Below, in pieces: positions 33,682 through 42,396 of a stretch of DNA of 64,000 bases. Origin of the DNA: Arthrobacter alpinus (GTDB lineage Bacteria > Actinomycetota > Actinomycetes > Actinomycetales > Micrococcaceae); assembly GCF_001294625.1 (NCBI RefSeq), contig NZ_CP012677.1, forward strand, positions 3,658,001 to 3,722,000, written 5' to 3'. The notes under the pieces are model-generated. The model searched no databases and had not been told where the DNA came from. It worked only from the letters and a program-made list of their open reading frames with translations. The position numbers were made by a program, and so were the translations under genes. Every line of letters begins with the position of its first letter. The first letter of the stretch is position 1.

Positions 33682-34646
33682 CAACGGTAGATCTATTGAC
33701 TTTTGGCGAAGCCATGGTCTCTCTTCGCAGTAACGGTCCGTTGGCACAAGGCGGGACATTGACAACGCACATGGCAGGCAGTGAGGCCAATGTTGCCATT
33801 GCCCTGTCGCGATTGGGACACACTGCAAGATGGGTAGGGCGGGTTGGTGAGGATCCCCATGGGGAATTTATTCAACGCCAGCTCCGGGCGGAATCCGTTG
33901 ACGAGTGGGTCACTGTGGATCCTGATCGATCCACTGGCGTCATGTTTCTTGAAAAAAGAACAGCCGACATCAGCAGAGCGCTCTACTACCGGCAAGGGTC
34001 GGCGGGTTCGGAGGTGGGCTTCATCGATGTGGGACCGGCCTTGGAGTCATCGGCAAGGCTACTGCACCTGACCGGAATCACCCCTGCCCTGTCCCCCCGC
34101 TCCCGAGAAGCCTTTGAGCGAGCTGCTGCTGGCGCAGAAGCTCATGGCATGGTGCTCTCCTTGGACGTGAATTACCGAAACAAGCTGTGGTCCCGCAGGG
34201 AAGCCACACAGGTGCTGTCGGCGGCGGCCCGTCATGCGAAAATCGTGGTCGCCTCTGACGACGAGTTATGCCTGCTCTCCTCTCGCCCGACCGGGCCCGA
34301 ACATCCCGCAAACATCCCAGCCGTTGCTGCGGAACTGTTGGCGCTTGGTGTGGAAGAGGTGGTGGTGAAGCTTGGTTCTGACGGCGCCGAGGTCTACACA
34401 GCGTCAGGCAAGTTCCGAGTGGATGCAGTACCAGTCAATGCTGTCGACACTGTTGGTGCCGGGGATGCTTTCACGGCCGGGTATCTCTCAGCATTCCTTG
34501 ATGGGGTGCCGGTCGTGGAGAGGCTCCGTCGCGGCAACCTCATGGGCGGCTTCGCCGTTAGCACCCTTGGTGACTGGGAGGGGCTGCCGAAGAGGGCAGA
34601 ACTGGACCTACTCAGCGCTCAAGCAATTGGAAGTACCCAACGTTAA
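33678..34646 (+). CDS. PfkB-family 2-keto-3-deoxy sugar acid kinase
   Basis: A 322-residue ribokinase/PfkB-fold kinase. It has the N-terminal signature GSEANVAIALSRLG with WVGRVGEDPHGEF, and the C-terminal signature DTVGAGDAFTAGYLS with the catalytic Asp. The sequence TFGEAMVSLR at the start is typical of KdgK-type 2-keto-3-deoxygluconate kinases. In the classical De Ley-Doudoroff galactonate route the kinase (DgoK) belongs to a different fold, so this PfkB enzyme probably serves either or both keto-deoxy acids formed by the two dehydratases. It overlaps the aldolase stop. Confidence 0.85.
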   Translation: MTTVDLLTFGEAMVSLRSNGPLAQGGTLTTHMAGSEANVAIALSRLGHTARWVGRVGEDPHGEFIQRQLRAESVDEWVTVDPDRSTGVMFLEKRTADISRALYYRQGSAGSEVGFIDVGPALESSARLLHLTGITPALSPRSREAFERAAAGAEAHGMVLSLDVNYRNKLWSRREATQVLSAAARHAKIVVASDDELCLLSSRPTGPEHPANIPAVAAELLALGVEEVVVKLGSDGAEVYTASGKFRVDAVPVNAVDTVGAGDAFTAGYLSAFLDGVPVVERLRRGNLMGGFAVSTLGDWEGLPKRAELDLLSAQAIGSTQR

Positions 34647-34696
34647 CCTGATGTGAGCATGCGCTCCATCTATTCCCGTCATGGAAGGAATTCCTC

Positions 34697-35926
34697 GTGA
34701 AAATCATTTCTGCTGAAGTATTTGTGACCAGCCCGAGCCGTAACTTCGTGACGTTGAAGGTCACTACCGATGAAGGTGTTGTCGGTATTGGCGATGCCAC
34801 CCTGAATGGCCGCGAGCTGGCCGTTGCCGCGTATTTGAAGGAACACGTGGCCCAGCTGCTCATCGGCCGGGACCCGCACCGCATCGAGGACACGTGGCAG
34901 TTCATTTACCGCAGCTCCTACTGGCGCCGCGGCCCGGTCACCATGGCCGCCATCGCCGCCGTGGACATGGCATTGTGGGACATCAAGGGCAAGATCGCGG
35001 GCCTGCCCGTCTACCAGCTGCTCGGTGGCGCCTCGCGTAACGGCCTGCGCGCTTATGGCCATGCCTCCGGTGCCGACATCCCCCAGCTCTTTGACTCGGT
35101 CCGCGAACACTTGGAGCTTGGTTATAAGTCCATCCGCATCCAGACTGCGATCCCCGGTATCAAGGCCGTCTACGGGGTGGCCGCCCAGGCTCAGGCCTCG
35201 GGGGAACGTTACGACTACGAACCCGCCGGCCGCGGGAACTACCCGCAGGAAGAGGATTGGGACACCCGCGCGTATCTGCGCCACCTGCCCACCGTCTTCG
35301 AGGCGGTCCGGAACGAGTTCGGCCCGGAAATTCCACTGCTGCACGATGGCCACCACCGCATGACCCCGATCCAAGCCGCCAAACTGGGCAAGTCTTTGGA
35401 GCCCTACGACCTGTACTGGCTTGAAGACTGCACCCCGGCGGAAAACCAGGAGGGACTGCGTCTGGTCCGCCAGCACACCACCACCCCGTTGGCGATTGGT
35501 GAGGTGTTCAACACGGTCTTTGATTTCCAGACCCTGATCAAGGAACAACTCATCGACTATGTTCGGGCCGCCTCGACCCACTTCGGTGGCATCTCGGCGC
35601 TAAAGAAGGTCATGGACTATGCGGCCCAGTACCAGATCAAGTCCGGTTTCCACGGGCCCACCGATATTTCACCGATCGGCTTCGCCGCGCAGTTGCATGT
35701 GGGTTTGGCCATCCACAACTACGGAATTCAGGAGTACATGCAGCACTCGGATGCCACGAACGAGGTCTTCGAGCAGTCCATGACGTTCAAGGACGGCTAC
35801 CTGCACCCCGGCGACGCCCCCGGCATCGGGGTGGAATTCAACGAGGAAGCCGCCGCGGCCTACCCGTATCAGCAGGCCTACCTGCCCTACAACCGCCTGG
35901 TCGACGGAACAGTCCACGACTGGTAG
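34697..35926 (+). CDS. Mannonate dehydratase family protein (ManD/RspA)
   Basis: A 409-residue enolase-superfamily enzyme of the ManD subgroup. Metal ligands are Asp217 (LLHDGHHRM), Glu243 ([12 protein letters not shown]) and Glu269 (AIGEVFN); His319 in [11 protein letters not shown] is in the catalytic position. The long loop [21 protein letters not shown] is specific to ManD/RspA proteins. Characterised members dehydrate D-mannonate, D-gluconate or are catalytically weak, so the product would be 2-keto-3-deoxygluconate. AAGGAATTC precedes the ATG. Its stop codon is the first base set of the right 94-bp repeat. Confidence 0.88.
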   Translation: MKIISAEVFVTSPSRNFVTLKVTTDEGVVGIGDATLNGRELAVAAYLKEHVAQLLIGRDPHRIEDTWQFIYRSSYWRRGPVTMAAIAAVDMALWDIKGKIAGLPVYQLLGGASRNGLRAYGHASGADIPQLFDSVREHLELGYKSIRIQTAIPGIKAVYGVAAQAQASGERYDYEPAGRGNYPQEEDWDTRAYLRHLPTVFEAVRNEFGPEIPLLHDGHHRMTPIQAAKLGKSLEPYDLYWLEDCTPAENQEGLRLVRQHTTTPLAIGEVFNTVFDFQTLIKEQLIDYVRAASTHFGGISALKKVMDYAAQYQIKSGFHGPTDISPIGFAAQLHVGLAIHNYGIQEYMQHSDATNEVFEQSMTFKDGYLHPGDAPGIGVEFNEEAAAAYPYQQAYLPYNRLVDGTVHDW

Positions 35927-36019
35927 ACGGCGACCCGTGAGCTATGGCGGCTTAGCGACCCGCCAAGCCGCCATAGCTCACGGGTCGCCAGTGCATCATC
36001 AGGCGTGAGGGTGTTCCGC
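35926..36019. repeat. 94-bp repeat, right copy, with 25-bp hairpin
   Basis: Identical to 27585-27678 and in the same orientation. The hairpin arms are 35929-35953 and 35965-35989. It starts at the last base of the dehydratase stop codon and ends 22 bp before the pyrE start. It could terminate the island transcript. Confidence 0.92.
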
Positions 36020-36040
36020 AGCGCCACTAGAATGGGTGTC

Positions 36041-36607
36041 ATGACTCAGACTCTCGCTGCCGACCGCGCCCGCCTGCTCGAACTCGTCAAGGAATTGGCC
36101 GTTGTCCATGGCAAAGTGATCCTCTCCTCCGGTAAGGAAGCCGACTACTACATCGATCTACGCCGCATCACGCTCCACCACGAGGCTTCCCGCCTTGCCG
36201 GTCGCGTCATGTTGGCCATGTTGGACGACGCCGGCATCGAGTTTGAGACGGCTGGCGGGCTGACCATGGGTGCAGATCCTGTGGGTACGGCGCTCATGCA
36301 CGCAGCCGGCGACGCCGGCCGCACCATCGACGCCTTCGTGGTCCGCAAGGCCCAGAAGTCCTATGGTATGGGCCGCCAGGTGGAGGGCCCCAGCGTTGAC
36401 GGGCGCAACGTCGTCGTGCTCGAAGACACCTCCACAACAGGCGGGAGTGCGCTGGCAGCGGTGGAAGGCGTGCGCAAGGCCGGGGGAAACATTAAGGCCG
36501 TTGCGGTGATCGTGGACCGCGACACCGGCGCCAAGGAGCGCATTGAAGCCGAAGCCGGGGTCCCGTACCTGTTCGTGTTCGGCAAGGACGAGCTCGGCCT
36601 GAACTAG
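36041..36607 (+). CDS. pyrE: Orotate phosphoribosyltransferase
   Basis: A 188-residue enzyme joining orotate to PRPP in pyrimidine synthesis. The PRPP-binding motif is VVVLEDTSTTGGSALAAVE, and the dimer-loop lysine region is VRKAQKSYGMGRQVEG. It begins MTQTLAADRARLLELVKEL at 36041; two upstream in-frame starts add residues with no conservation. It lies just outside the right repeat of the island and 11 bp upstream of the thymidine kinase gene. Confidence 0.93.
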   Translation: MTQTLAADRARLLELVKELAVVHGKVILSSGKEADYYIDLRRITLHHEASRLAGRVMLAMLDDAGIEFETAGGLTMGADPVGTALMHAAGDAGRTIDAFVVRKAQKSYGMGRQVEGPSVDGRNVVVLEDTSTTGGSALAAVEGVRKAGGNIKAVAVIVDRDTGAKERIEAEAGVPYLFVFGKDELGLN

Positions 36608-36618
36608 GCCGCACCGCT

Positions 36619-37245
36619 ATGGCAAAACTTTACTTCCGTTACGGTGCGATGAATTCGGGCAAGTCTACGGGTTTGTTGCAGGTGGCGTACAACTATGAGG
36701 AGCGCGGCCAACGGGTTTTGCTCGCCAAGCCGGGCATCGACACCAAAGGCGCCGGCGAGGTGGTCTCACGGCTGGGCATGACTCGCGCCGTCGACTTCCT
36801 GATTCAGCCCCTTGACGACGCCCGGGCCGTGTTTGCCGCCCACGCCGCAGGAGATGATCCCGATGCGCTGCTGGAACATGTGGATGTGGCGCCCGTGGGC
36901 TGCTTGCTCATTGACGAGGCCCAGTTCCTGACACCTGCCCAGGTGGACGGGCTGTTTAAGATCGCCGTCCTGGACCGCGTGCCCGTCATCGCCTACGGCA
37001 TCCGCACGGACTTCCGCACCCGCGCGTTCCCCGGTGCGGCCCGGCTTCTGGAGATCGCGCACGCCCTGGAGGAATTGAAGACCATCTGCCGGTGCGGGCG
37101 CAAGGCAATCTTCAACACGCGCCGGGTCGGCGGGAAGATAGTGTTCGACGGCGATCAGGTCGCCATCGACGGCGACGAGGTCCGTTACGAGTCCTTGTGC
37201 GGCACCTGCTACCTGGAAGCATCCGGCGGACAGCTGCGCTCCTAA
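36619..37245 (+). CDS. tdk: Thymidine kinase (type II)
   Basis: A 208-residue salvage kinase phosphorylating thymidine with ATP. The P-loop is GAMNSGKST, Walker B is LLIDEAQFLTPAQV, and the lasso/zinc region has two cysteine pairs (ICRCGRK and LCGTCY), which bind structural zinc in type II enzymes. The length is normal. It is co-directional with pyrE at 11 bp, so a nucleotide operon is likely. Confidence 0.93.
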   Translation: MAKLYFRYGAMNSGKSTGLLQVAYNYEERGQRVLLAKPGIDTKGAGEVVSRLGMTRAVDFLIQPLDDARAVFAAHAAGDDPDALLEHVDVAPVGCLLIDEAQFLTPAQVDGLFKIAVLDRVPVIAYGIRTDFRTRAFPGAARLLEIAHALEELKTICRCGRKAIFNTRRVGGKIVFDGDQVAIDGDEVRYESLCGTCYLEASGGQLRS

Positions 37246-37316
37246 CGATTCGAGCGGGTATGAGTGGCCGATGCCGGGCTGAAACATCCGCCACAAGGGC
37301 CCGCTCGGTTCCGGAC

Positions 37317-37340
37317 GCGATGGGCAGCGCTGCCCATCGC
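37317..37340. promoter_or_regulatory. 24-bp perfect palindrome
   Basis: GCGATGGGCAGCGCTGCCCATCGC-type sequence: each 12-base half (37317-37328) is the exact complement of the other, with no loop. It lies 74 bp upstream of the start codon of the next gene. Loopless symmetry suits a dimeric DNA-binding protein better than a terminator. Confidence 0.6.
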
Positions 37341-37413
37341 CGTATGCCGCCTTAGTGGGTAGCCTCGTTGGAGAGACGCCGCAAGAATGCTGCGCTAAAC
37401 AGGAGTTCGTTTA

Positions 37414-38220
37414 ATGTCAATGCAGCCGCCGTGGCCCGGTCAATCCGGTGAAAATCCGCCACAATTAGCCCCGCAGCAGCCCGGACCCCGGCCCTACGGC
37501 CAACCCTACTTCGCTGTTCCCGGTGGCACGCCGCCAGCCCCGAAGAAGAGTTCCGCACTGCCGTGGATTCTCGGTGGCGTCGCCGTCGTGGTGTTCGTGG
37601 TCATCGCCGTCGTTCTAGTTCTGTTCCTCGCCCAATGGGCCAAGCCAGGAACGCCGGTACCGGAAGCCCAAGAAGAGCGGACGCAGGAGACCACGCTCTC
37701 CGCGACCACGGCGGCCACCTTCAGCTACCCGGCCAGCTGGGTGGAAACCGGCAAAAACGTCACCTCCATCGAAAGTGATGGAAGCTCGCCGGCAGAACGC
37801 CTGGTATTGGCGGACGGCAGCAAAGACACCGCCGTGCTCGCCGTGTACGCGGCGTCGGGCAAGCCACAGGGGGACGTCACCACAGAGAAGATCCACGATG
37901 CCATTGACATGGGCCTTCAGGGGCAGCTGGATGCGTCCCCACAAAAGCTGGTTGACATGCGCAGCACGTCCGGGTTCGGCTGCACGGACACCTTCAACTA
38001 CACGGAGGAGCCGGCCATTGTGGACCGCGTGGGCCTGTACGGGTACGGCTACGGCTATACCTGCAATTCCTATCGTGGCCCCATCCAAGGAGAATACGTG
38101 GTGGCTTACGACACCACGGGCGTGGTGCACAGGCTGACGGTTGAAGCGCTGGCGGCACAATGGGCAGCAAACGCCCCAACGCTGCAGGCGATCATCCCCT
38201 CACTGACGCCGGCTGGCTGA
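37414..38220 (+). CDS. Membrane-anchored hypothetical protein
   Basis: A 268-residue protein with a Pro/Gln-rich cytosolic N-terminus (residues 1-48), a single transmembrane segment (about 50-73) and an extracytoplasmic domain of about 190 residues. The domain has PsbP/LpqN-like character (ATFSYPASWVETGKN, LVLADGSKDTAVLAVYAA), and two cysteines (GCTDTFNY, YTCNSY) that could form a disulfide. I do not recognise a function. AGGAG precedes the ATG. The upstream region holds the 24-bp palindrome. Confidence 0.7.
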   Translation: MSMQPPWPGQSGENPPQLAPQQPGPRPYGQPYFAVPGGTPPAPKKSSALPWILGGVAVVVFVVIAVVLVLFLAQWAKPGTPVPEAQEERTQETTLSATTAATFSYPASWVETGKNVTSIESDGSSPAERLVLADGSKDTAVLAVYAASGKPQGDVTTEKIHDAIDMGLQGQLDASPQKLVDMRSTSGFGCTDTFNYTEEPAIVDRVGLYGYGYGYTCNSYRGPIQGEYVVAYDTTGVVHRLTVEALAAQWAANAPTLQAIIPSLTPAG

Positions 38221-38249
38221 AAGCCGCCACAAGCCCCAACGGAAACGCC

Positions 38250-39044
38250 TTAGATGTGCGGGATCAAATCGGCCACCGAGTTCAGCGCCTGGTCGGGGCG
38301 GAACGGGAAGGCGTCAATGTCCTCGGGTTGGGTGATGCCGGTAAACACCAGCACTGTATGCAGGCCGGCCTCCATGCCCGCAACGATGTCTGTGTCCATC
38401 CGGTCACCGATCATGGCCGTGGTCTCCGAGTGGGCCTGGATCCGGTTCATGGCGGAGCGGAACATCATGGGGTTCGGCTTGCCCACAACGTACGGCTCCC
38501 GTCCCGTGGCCTTGGTGATCAGGGCGGCCACGGCGCCTGTGGCAGGCAGCGGGCCCTCCTTGGAAGGCCCCGTTGCGTCGGGGTTGGTGGCGATGAATCG
38601 TGCGCCGTTGCCAATCAGCCGGATGGCCTGGGTGATCGCCTCGAAGGAATAGTTGCGGGTTTCACCCAACACCACATAGTCGGGATTCTGGTCGGTGAGG
38701 ATAAAGCCGGCCTCGTGCAACGCCGTCGTCAATCCTGCCTCGCCAATGACAAAGGCGCGCCCGTGCGGCATCTGGGACTTAAGGAACTGGGCGGTTGCCA
38801 GGGCCGAGGTCCACAGGTTCTCCTCCGGGATTTCCAGGCCCGAGGCCCGCAACCGGGCGGCGAGGTCGCGCGGGGTGAAGATGGAATTGTTCGTCAGGAC
38901 CAAAAAGCGTTTGGAGGTGTCAACCCAGCGCTGGATCAGGTCGGCCGCGCCGGGAACTGCCTTGTTCTCATGGACCAGTACACCGTCCATGTCGGTGAGC
39001 CAGCATTCGATGTCGGCGGGTTCACGGTTTTGCACCTTGCTCAT
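38250..39044 (-). CDS. HAD-superfamily IIA phosphatase (NagD-like)
   Basis: A 264-residue hydrolase. Motif I is WLTDMDGVLVHENKAVPG with the nucleophile Asp; motif II is VLTNNS; the cap is of the C2A type; motif IV is MIGDRMDTDIVAGMEAG. NagD-like enzymes dephosphorylate small phosphorylated metabolites, for example nucleoside monophosphates or phosphoglycolate; the substrate is unknown. AGGAGG is four bases before the ATG at 39044, which settles the start. Confidence 0.88.
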   Translation of the reverse strand: MSKVQNREPADIECWLTDMDGVLVHENKAVPGAADLIQRWVDTSKRFLVLTNNSIFTPRDLAARLRASGLEIPEENLWTSALATAQFLKSQMPHGRAFVIGEAGLTTALHEAGFILTDQNPDYVVLGETRNYSFEAITQAIRLIGNGARFIATNPDATGPSKEGPLPATGAVAALITKATGREPYVVGKPNPMMFRSAMNRIQAHSETTAMIGDRMDTDIVAGMEAGLHTVLVFTGITQPEDIDAFPFRPDQALNSVADLIPHI

Positions 39045-39141
39045 GGTTCCTCCTGGTGGCATGAAATATCTAGGACCAGTCTTGCAGATGCGCCCGGGGA
39101 CACGGGAATGGGGTGTGGAGGACAAGGGCTAAAGTTAACCG

Positions 39142-39828
39142 GTGAGTACTCCGCGCGCCATCCCTTGCCCCGATCCTGCCGCCACGTCAGAGCTGCCCGA
39201 ATATGTTCAAACCCAGCATGAGGTCGGTGTGGGGCCGTGGGAAGGCGAACTGCCCGAAGGCGATCACTGGGATCCGGAGCTGTTGGCAGACGGGGACCGG
39301 CGCAATGTGCTGGATCAGTACCGGTACTGGAGCATGGATGCGATCATTGCCGAGCTGGACACCCGCCGGCACGACTTCCACATCGCCATCGAAAACTGGC
39401 AACACGACATGAACATCGGTACCGTGGTCCGCACCGCCAACGCGTTCCTGGCCAAGGAAGTGCACATCATCGGACGACGGCGGTGGAACAAGCGTGGGGC
39501 CATGGTCACCGACCGCTATCAGCACGTTCGCCACCACCCCACGGTCGAGGACTTTGTGGCATGGGCGCAGGGCGAAGGGCTGGCCATCATCGGCATCGAC
39601 ATCTTCCCAGACTCGGAAAAGCTGGAAACCTACGAGCTGCCGCGCAACTGTGTGCTGGTGTTCGGTCAGGAAGGCCCCGGCCTGAGCGAAGAAGTCCACG
39701 CAGCCGCCCAGACCACGCTGTCCATTGAGCAATTTGGCTCCACACGTTCCATCAACGCCGCCTCCGCAGCCGGCATCGCCATGCACGCCTGGGTCCGCCG
39801 CCACGTATTCAACCAACATGTGAACTAG
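39142..39828 (+). CDS. SpoU/TrmH-family RNA methyltransferase
   Basis: A 228-residue SPOUT methyltransferase. The three family motifs are present: motif 1 NIGTVVRTANAFL, motif 2 LVFGQEGPGLSEE, and motif 3 IEQFGSTRSINAASAAGIAMHAW, which together form the knotted SAM site. It transfers a methyl to a ribose 2'-OH in tRNA or rRNA; the exact site is unknown. The GTG start at 39142 lies about 100 bp from the divergent phosphatase gene. Confidence 0.88.
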   Translation: MSTPRAIPCPDPAATSELPEYVQTQHEVGVGPWEGELPEGDHWDPELLADGDRRNVLDQYRYWSMDAIIAELDTRRHDFHIAIENWQHDMNIGTVVRTANAFLAKEVHIIGRRRWNKRGAMVTDRYQHVRHHPTVEDFVAWAQGEGLAIIGIDIFPDSEKLETYELPRNCVLVFGQEGPGLSEEVHAAAQTTLSIEQFGSTRSINAASAAGIAMHAWVRRHVFNQHVN

Positions 39829-40008
39829 CCACGGCGGGCTCGGGCACCTGCGCCGGTGCCCGCCGTCGCGTCGAGGACGTCCACTCGCTGGGCGTTGGCT
39901 TCATCTTCTTCGACACTGTGAGCGCAATCGCTAAGATGGACAGTAGCCACGCGGGAGGCGGGCACAAGTGCCAGCCTCTTTGTACCGTTTCGCCTCAAGG
40001 AGCTCTCA

Positions 40009-41031
40009 ATGCCCATTGCAACACCGGAAAAATATGCCGAAATGATCGACCGCGCCAAGGCTGGCGGCTTCGCCTACCCGGCGGTCAACGTAACCTCCTC
40101 GCAGACGCTTAACGCCACCCTGCAGGGCTTCGCCGATGCCGGCACCGATGGCATCATCCAGGTTTCCACCGGAGGCGCGGCCTACTGGTCCGGCGCTCGC
40201 GTCAAGGACATGGTTGCCGGTTCCTTGGGCTTCGCAGCGTTTGCCCGCGAAGTTGCGAAAAAGTACCCCATCAACGTGGCACTTCACACCGACCACTGCC
40301 CCAAGGACAAGCTGGACGGTTTTGTAGTGCCCCTGTTGGAAGCCTCAGAGGCTGAGGTCAAGGCCGGCCGCGACCCGATCTTCAACTCCCACATGTGGGA
40401 CGGCTCCGCCGAGACCCTTGAAGAAAACCTCCGCATTGGCCGCGAACTACTGGCCCGCACGCACGCCGCAAAGATGATCCTTGAAGTCGAGATCGGTGCC
40501 GTTGGTGGCGAGGAAGACGGCGTGGAGAACGCCATCAACGACAAGTTGTACTCGACCATCGCCGACGGCCTGGCCACGGTTGAGGCCTTGGGCTCCGGCG
40601 AGCACGGCCGCTACATCACCGCCCTGACTTTCGGCAACGTGCACGGGGTCTACAAGGCTGGTAACGTCAAGCTGCGCCCGGAGATCCTCAAGGAAATCCA
40701 GGCCGCCGTTGGTGTCAAGATCGGCAAGGAAAACCCGTTCGATTTGGTCTTCCACGGCGGATCCGGCTCCTCCGACCAGGAAATCGCCGACGCGGTTGCC
40801 TACGGTGTCATCAAGATGAACATCGACACTGACACGCAGTACGCGTACACCCGCCCGGTGGTTGATCACATGTTCACCAACTACGCAGGTGTACTGAAGG
40901 TCGACGGGGACGTGGGCAACAAGAAGCTGTACGACCCCCGCGTCTGGGGTGCCTCGGCCGAAAAGGGCCTGGCCGCACGTGTTGTGGAGGCTGCCTCGCA
41001 GCTTGGCTCCGCAGGCAAGACGAACAAGTAA
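40009..41031 (+). CDS. fbaA: Class II fructose-bisphosphate aldolase
   Basis: A 340-residue zinc-dependent glycolytic/gluconeogenic aldolase. Zinc ligands and active-site motifs are visible: ALHTDHCPKDKLDGF, the Glu-rich EVEIGAVGGEEDGVEN, and VFHGGSGSSDQEI near the phosphate site, then IKMNIDTDTQYAYTRPV. The length matches the FbaA subclass. AAGGAG precedes the ATG. The DUF3151 gene starts immediately after its stop. Confidence 0.95.
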   Translation: MPIATPEKYAEMIDRAKAGGFAYPAVNVTSSQTLNATLQGFADAGTDGIIQVSTGGAAYWSGARVKDMVAGSLGFAAFAREVAKKYPINVALHTDHCPKDKLDGFVVPLLEASEAEVKAGRDPIFNSHMWDGSAETLEENLRIGRELLARTHAAKMILEVEIGAVGGEEDGVENAINDKLYSTIADGLATVEALGSGEHGRYITALTFGNVHGVYKAGNVKLRPEILKEIQAAVGVKIGKENPFDLVFHGGSGSSDQEIADAVAYGVIKMNIDTDTQYAYTRPVVDHMFTNYAGVLKVDGDVGNKKLYDPRVWGASAEKGLAARVVEAASQLGSAGKTNK

Positions 41032-41457
41032 ATGTCTGACGAGTTCCGCAGGAACCTCCTGGGGCCTGAGCCAACACTGCTCCCTGTTGAAGAGGAAATT
41101 CAGGCGCGTCTAGATGCCGGGGATGAGGCCGTTGACCTAGCTGCCGCAAACCCGACTTCCTCCCTGGTGTGGGCCATCCTGGCCGACGAAGCGTATGCGG
41201 AGGGCCGCACCATTGAGTCCTACGCCTACGCGCGCACCGGCTACCACCGCGGCCTGGACTCCCTGCGCCGCAACGGCTGGCGCGGCACCGGACCGGTTCC
41301 TTACACGCACGAGGGCAACCGTGGGTTCCTGCGGGCCCTGTACGCGCTGGGCCGTGCGGCTGGTGCCATCGGCGAGTCCGACGAAGCCGAGCGCATTGGG
41401 AAGTTCCTGAACGACTCCGATCCGTTAGCCCAGGCTGCGATCGAGGCCGCGCTCTAG
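41032..41457 (+). CDS. DUF3151 family protein
   Basis: A 141-residue soluble protein of the actinobacterial DUF3151 family, which is commonly encoded right after fbaA. Recognisable stretches are LLGPEPTLLP near the start and SYAYARTGYHRGLDSLRRNGWRGTG-like sequence in the centre (a helical, TPR-resembling region). Function is unknown. The ATG follows the fbaA stop codon with no gap, indicating co-translation. Confidence 0.85.
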   Translation: MSDEFRRNLLGPEPTLLPVEEEIQARLDAGDEAVDLAAANPTSSLVWAILADEAYAEGRTIESYAYARTGYHRGLDSLRRNGWRGTGPVPYTHEGNRGFLRALYALGRAAGAIGESDEAERIGKFLNDSDPLAQAAIEAAL

Positions 41458-41478
41458 TCATAGCGTTGGTTCAACGGG

Positions 41479-41547
41479 AAATGACACCGATCCCGCTTTC
41501 TGACACCGAGATATCGGCATCAGAAAGCGGGATCGGTGTCATTTTTT
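41479..41547. terminator. Bidirectional long hairpin behind DUF3151
   Basis: The arms 41479-41503 and 41520-41543 form a perfect stem of about 24 bp (AATGACACCGATCCCGCTTT...), followed on the plus strand by TTTTTT. The loop contains a second small palindrome (CCGAGATATCGG). It separates convergent genes. Confidence 0.85.
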
Positions 41548-41586
41548 CATCCAGCACAGAGCTGAAGGACTGCGAAGCGTGCAGGG

Positions 41587-42348
41587 TCAGTTGCGGACCA
41601 TGCTCAACTTCCACAGCTCCGGACCGTTTTCCACATAGTCCACAGCAAATTTGCCTGCTGAGCGCTGCTCCAACTGGGCCAGAAGCGGCAGCGGGTTGTG
41701 GTTGGCGATCAGCAAGATGCCCCGGCCGGAGGTGAGGCCTTCGAGTGCGCCGAAGATGGTGGCGTGGCGGATGGCATGCGGGATCACTCGCGTGTCCAGC
41801 TCGGATAGGCCCGGCTCGTCGTGGTCGCCACATGCACACCCTCCCGTGGCCGGGCCGCCCCCAACGGCAGCAGCCACCGGCTCCGGCAAGATTCCGGCCA
41901 ATGTGAGCGCAGGATTTTGGGCCAGTGCCGGCACCAGCACTGCGGTGGCTTGGTCCAGGAACGTGGTGGCGGCTTCTTGCAGGCGCGCCCCCGCGTGGAC
42001 CATCTGGGCCGGCGAATCCTGCTGCTCGAGCGCCTTGGTGGCGTCGCCAAGACGGGCAAGGTGTCCGGCCGCCAGGGTTGCCAGGACGGCGTCTGCCCCA
42101 CCCGCGGCCTTGGAAAAGGCGGCAGCTAAGGGCAGCAATTCCTTCTCTGCAAAGTCCACCAGTGCGCTTTGGTCGTTTCCGGCGAGCTCGCCAACAACCG
42201 GACTGCTTGCCGCAGAGCGCAAATTCGCGGCCAGGGTCCCGAGCGTTCCGCCCGCCTCGGCCAAACGGCTTTTGACCTCGTCAAGGGCAGCGGCTTCGGC
42301 GGAGGAGGAGGCAAGTACCAAGTCGTTCACGGCAATTTTCCTTTTCAT
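41587..42348 (-). CDS. DUF2249-domain protein
   Basis: A 253-residue protein. The C-terminal 75 residues (LDTRVIPHAIRHATIFGALEGL ... GILLIANHNPLPLLAQLEQR) form a DUF2249 domain, a family often found beside nitrite and nitric-oxide metabolism genes. The N-terminal 160 residues are helical and Ala-rich, without the His/Glu pattern of hemerythrin. A linker contains GGCACGDHDEPG, a Cys-X-Cys group that could bind metal. It is divergent from the regulator-nnrS-nirK operon with only 48 bp between start codons, so the two probably share control. Confidence 0.75.
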   Translation of the reverse strand: MKRKIAVNDLVLASSSAEAAALDEVKSRLAEAGGTLGTLAANLRSAASSPVVGELAGNDQSALVDFAEKELLPLAAAFSKAAGGADAVLATLAAGHLARLGDATKALEQQDSPAQMVHAGARLQEAATTFLDQATAVLVPALAQNPALTLAGILPEPVAAAVGGGPATGGCACGDHDEPGLSELDTRVIPHAIRHATIFGALEGLTSGRGILLIANHNPLPLLAQLEQRSAGKFAVDYVENGPELWKLSMVRN

Positions 42349-42396
42349 GCGGAGGGTGAATGGAGATTGTGGGTTTATATTACTACACTATATTCC

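Noticed and set aside
38160..39221. Plus-strand 353-codon frame over the NagD-like gene
   Set aside because: It is antisense to a gene with complete HAD motifs and a strong ribosome site, and its translation shows no family features.
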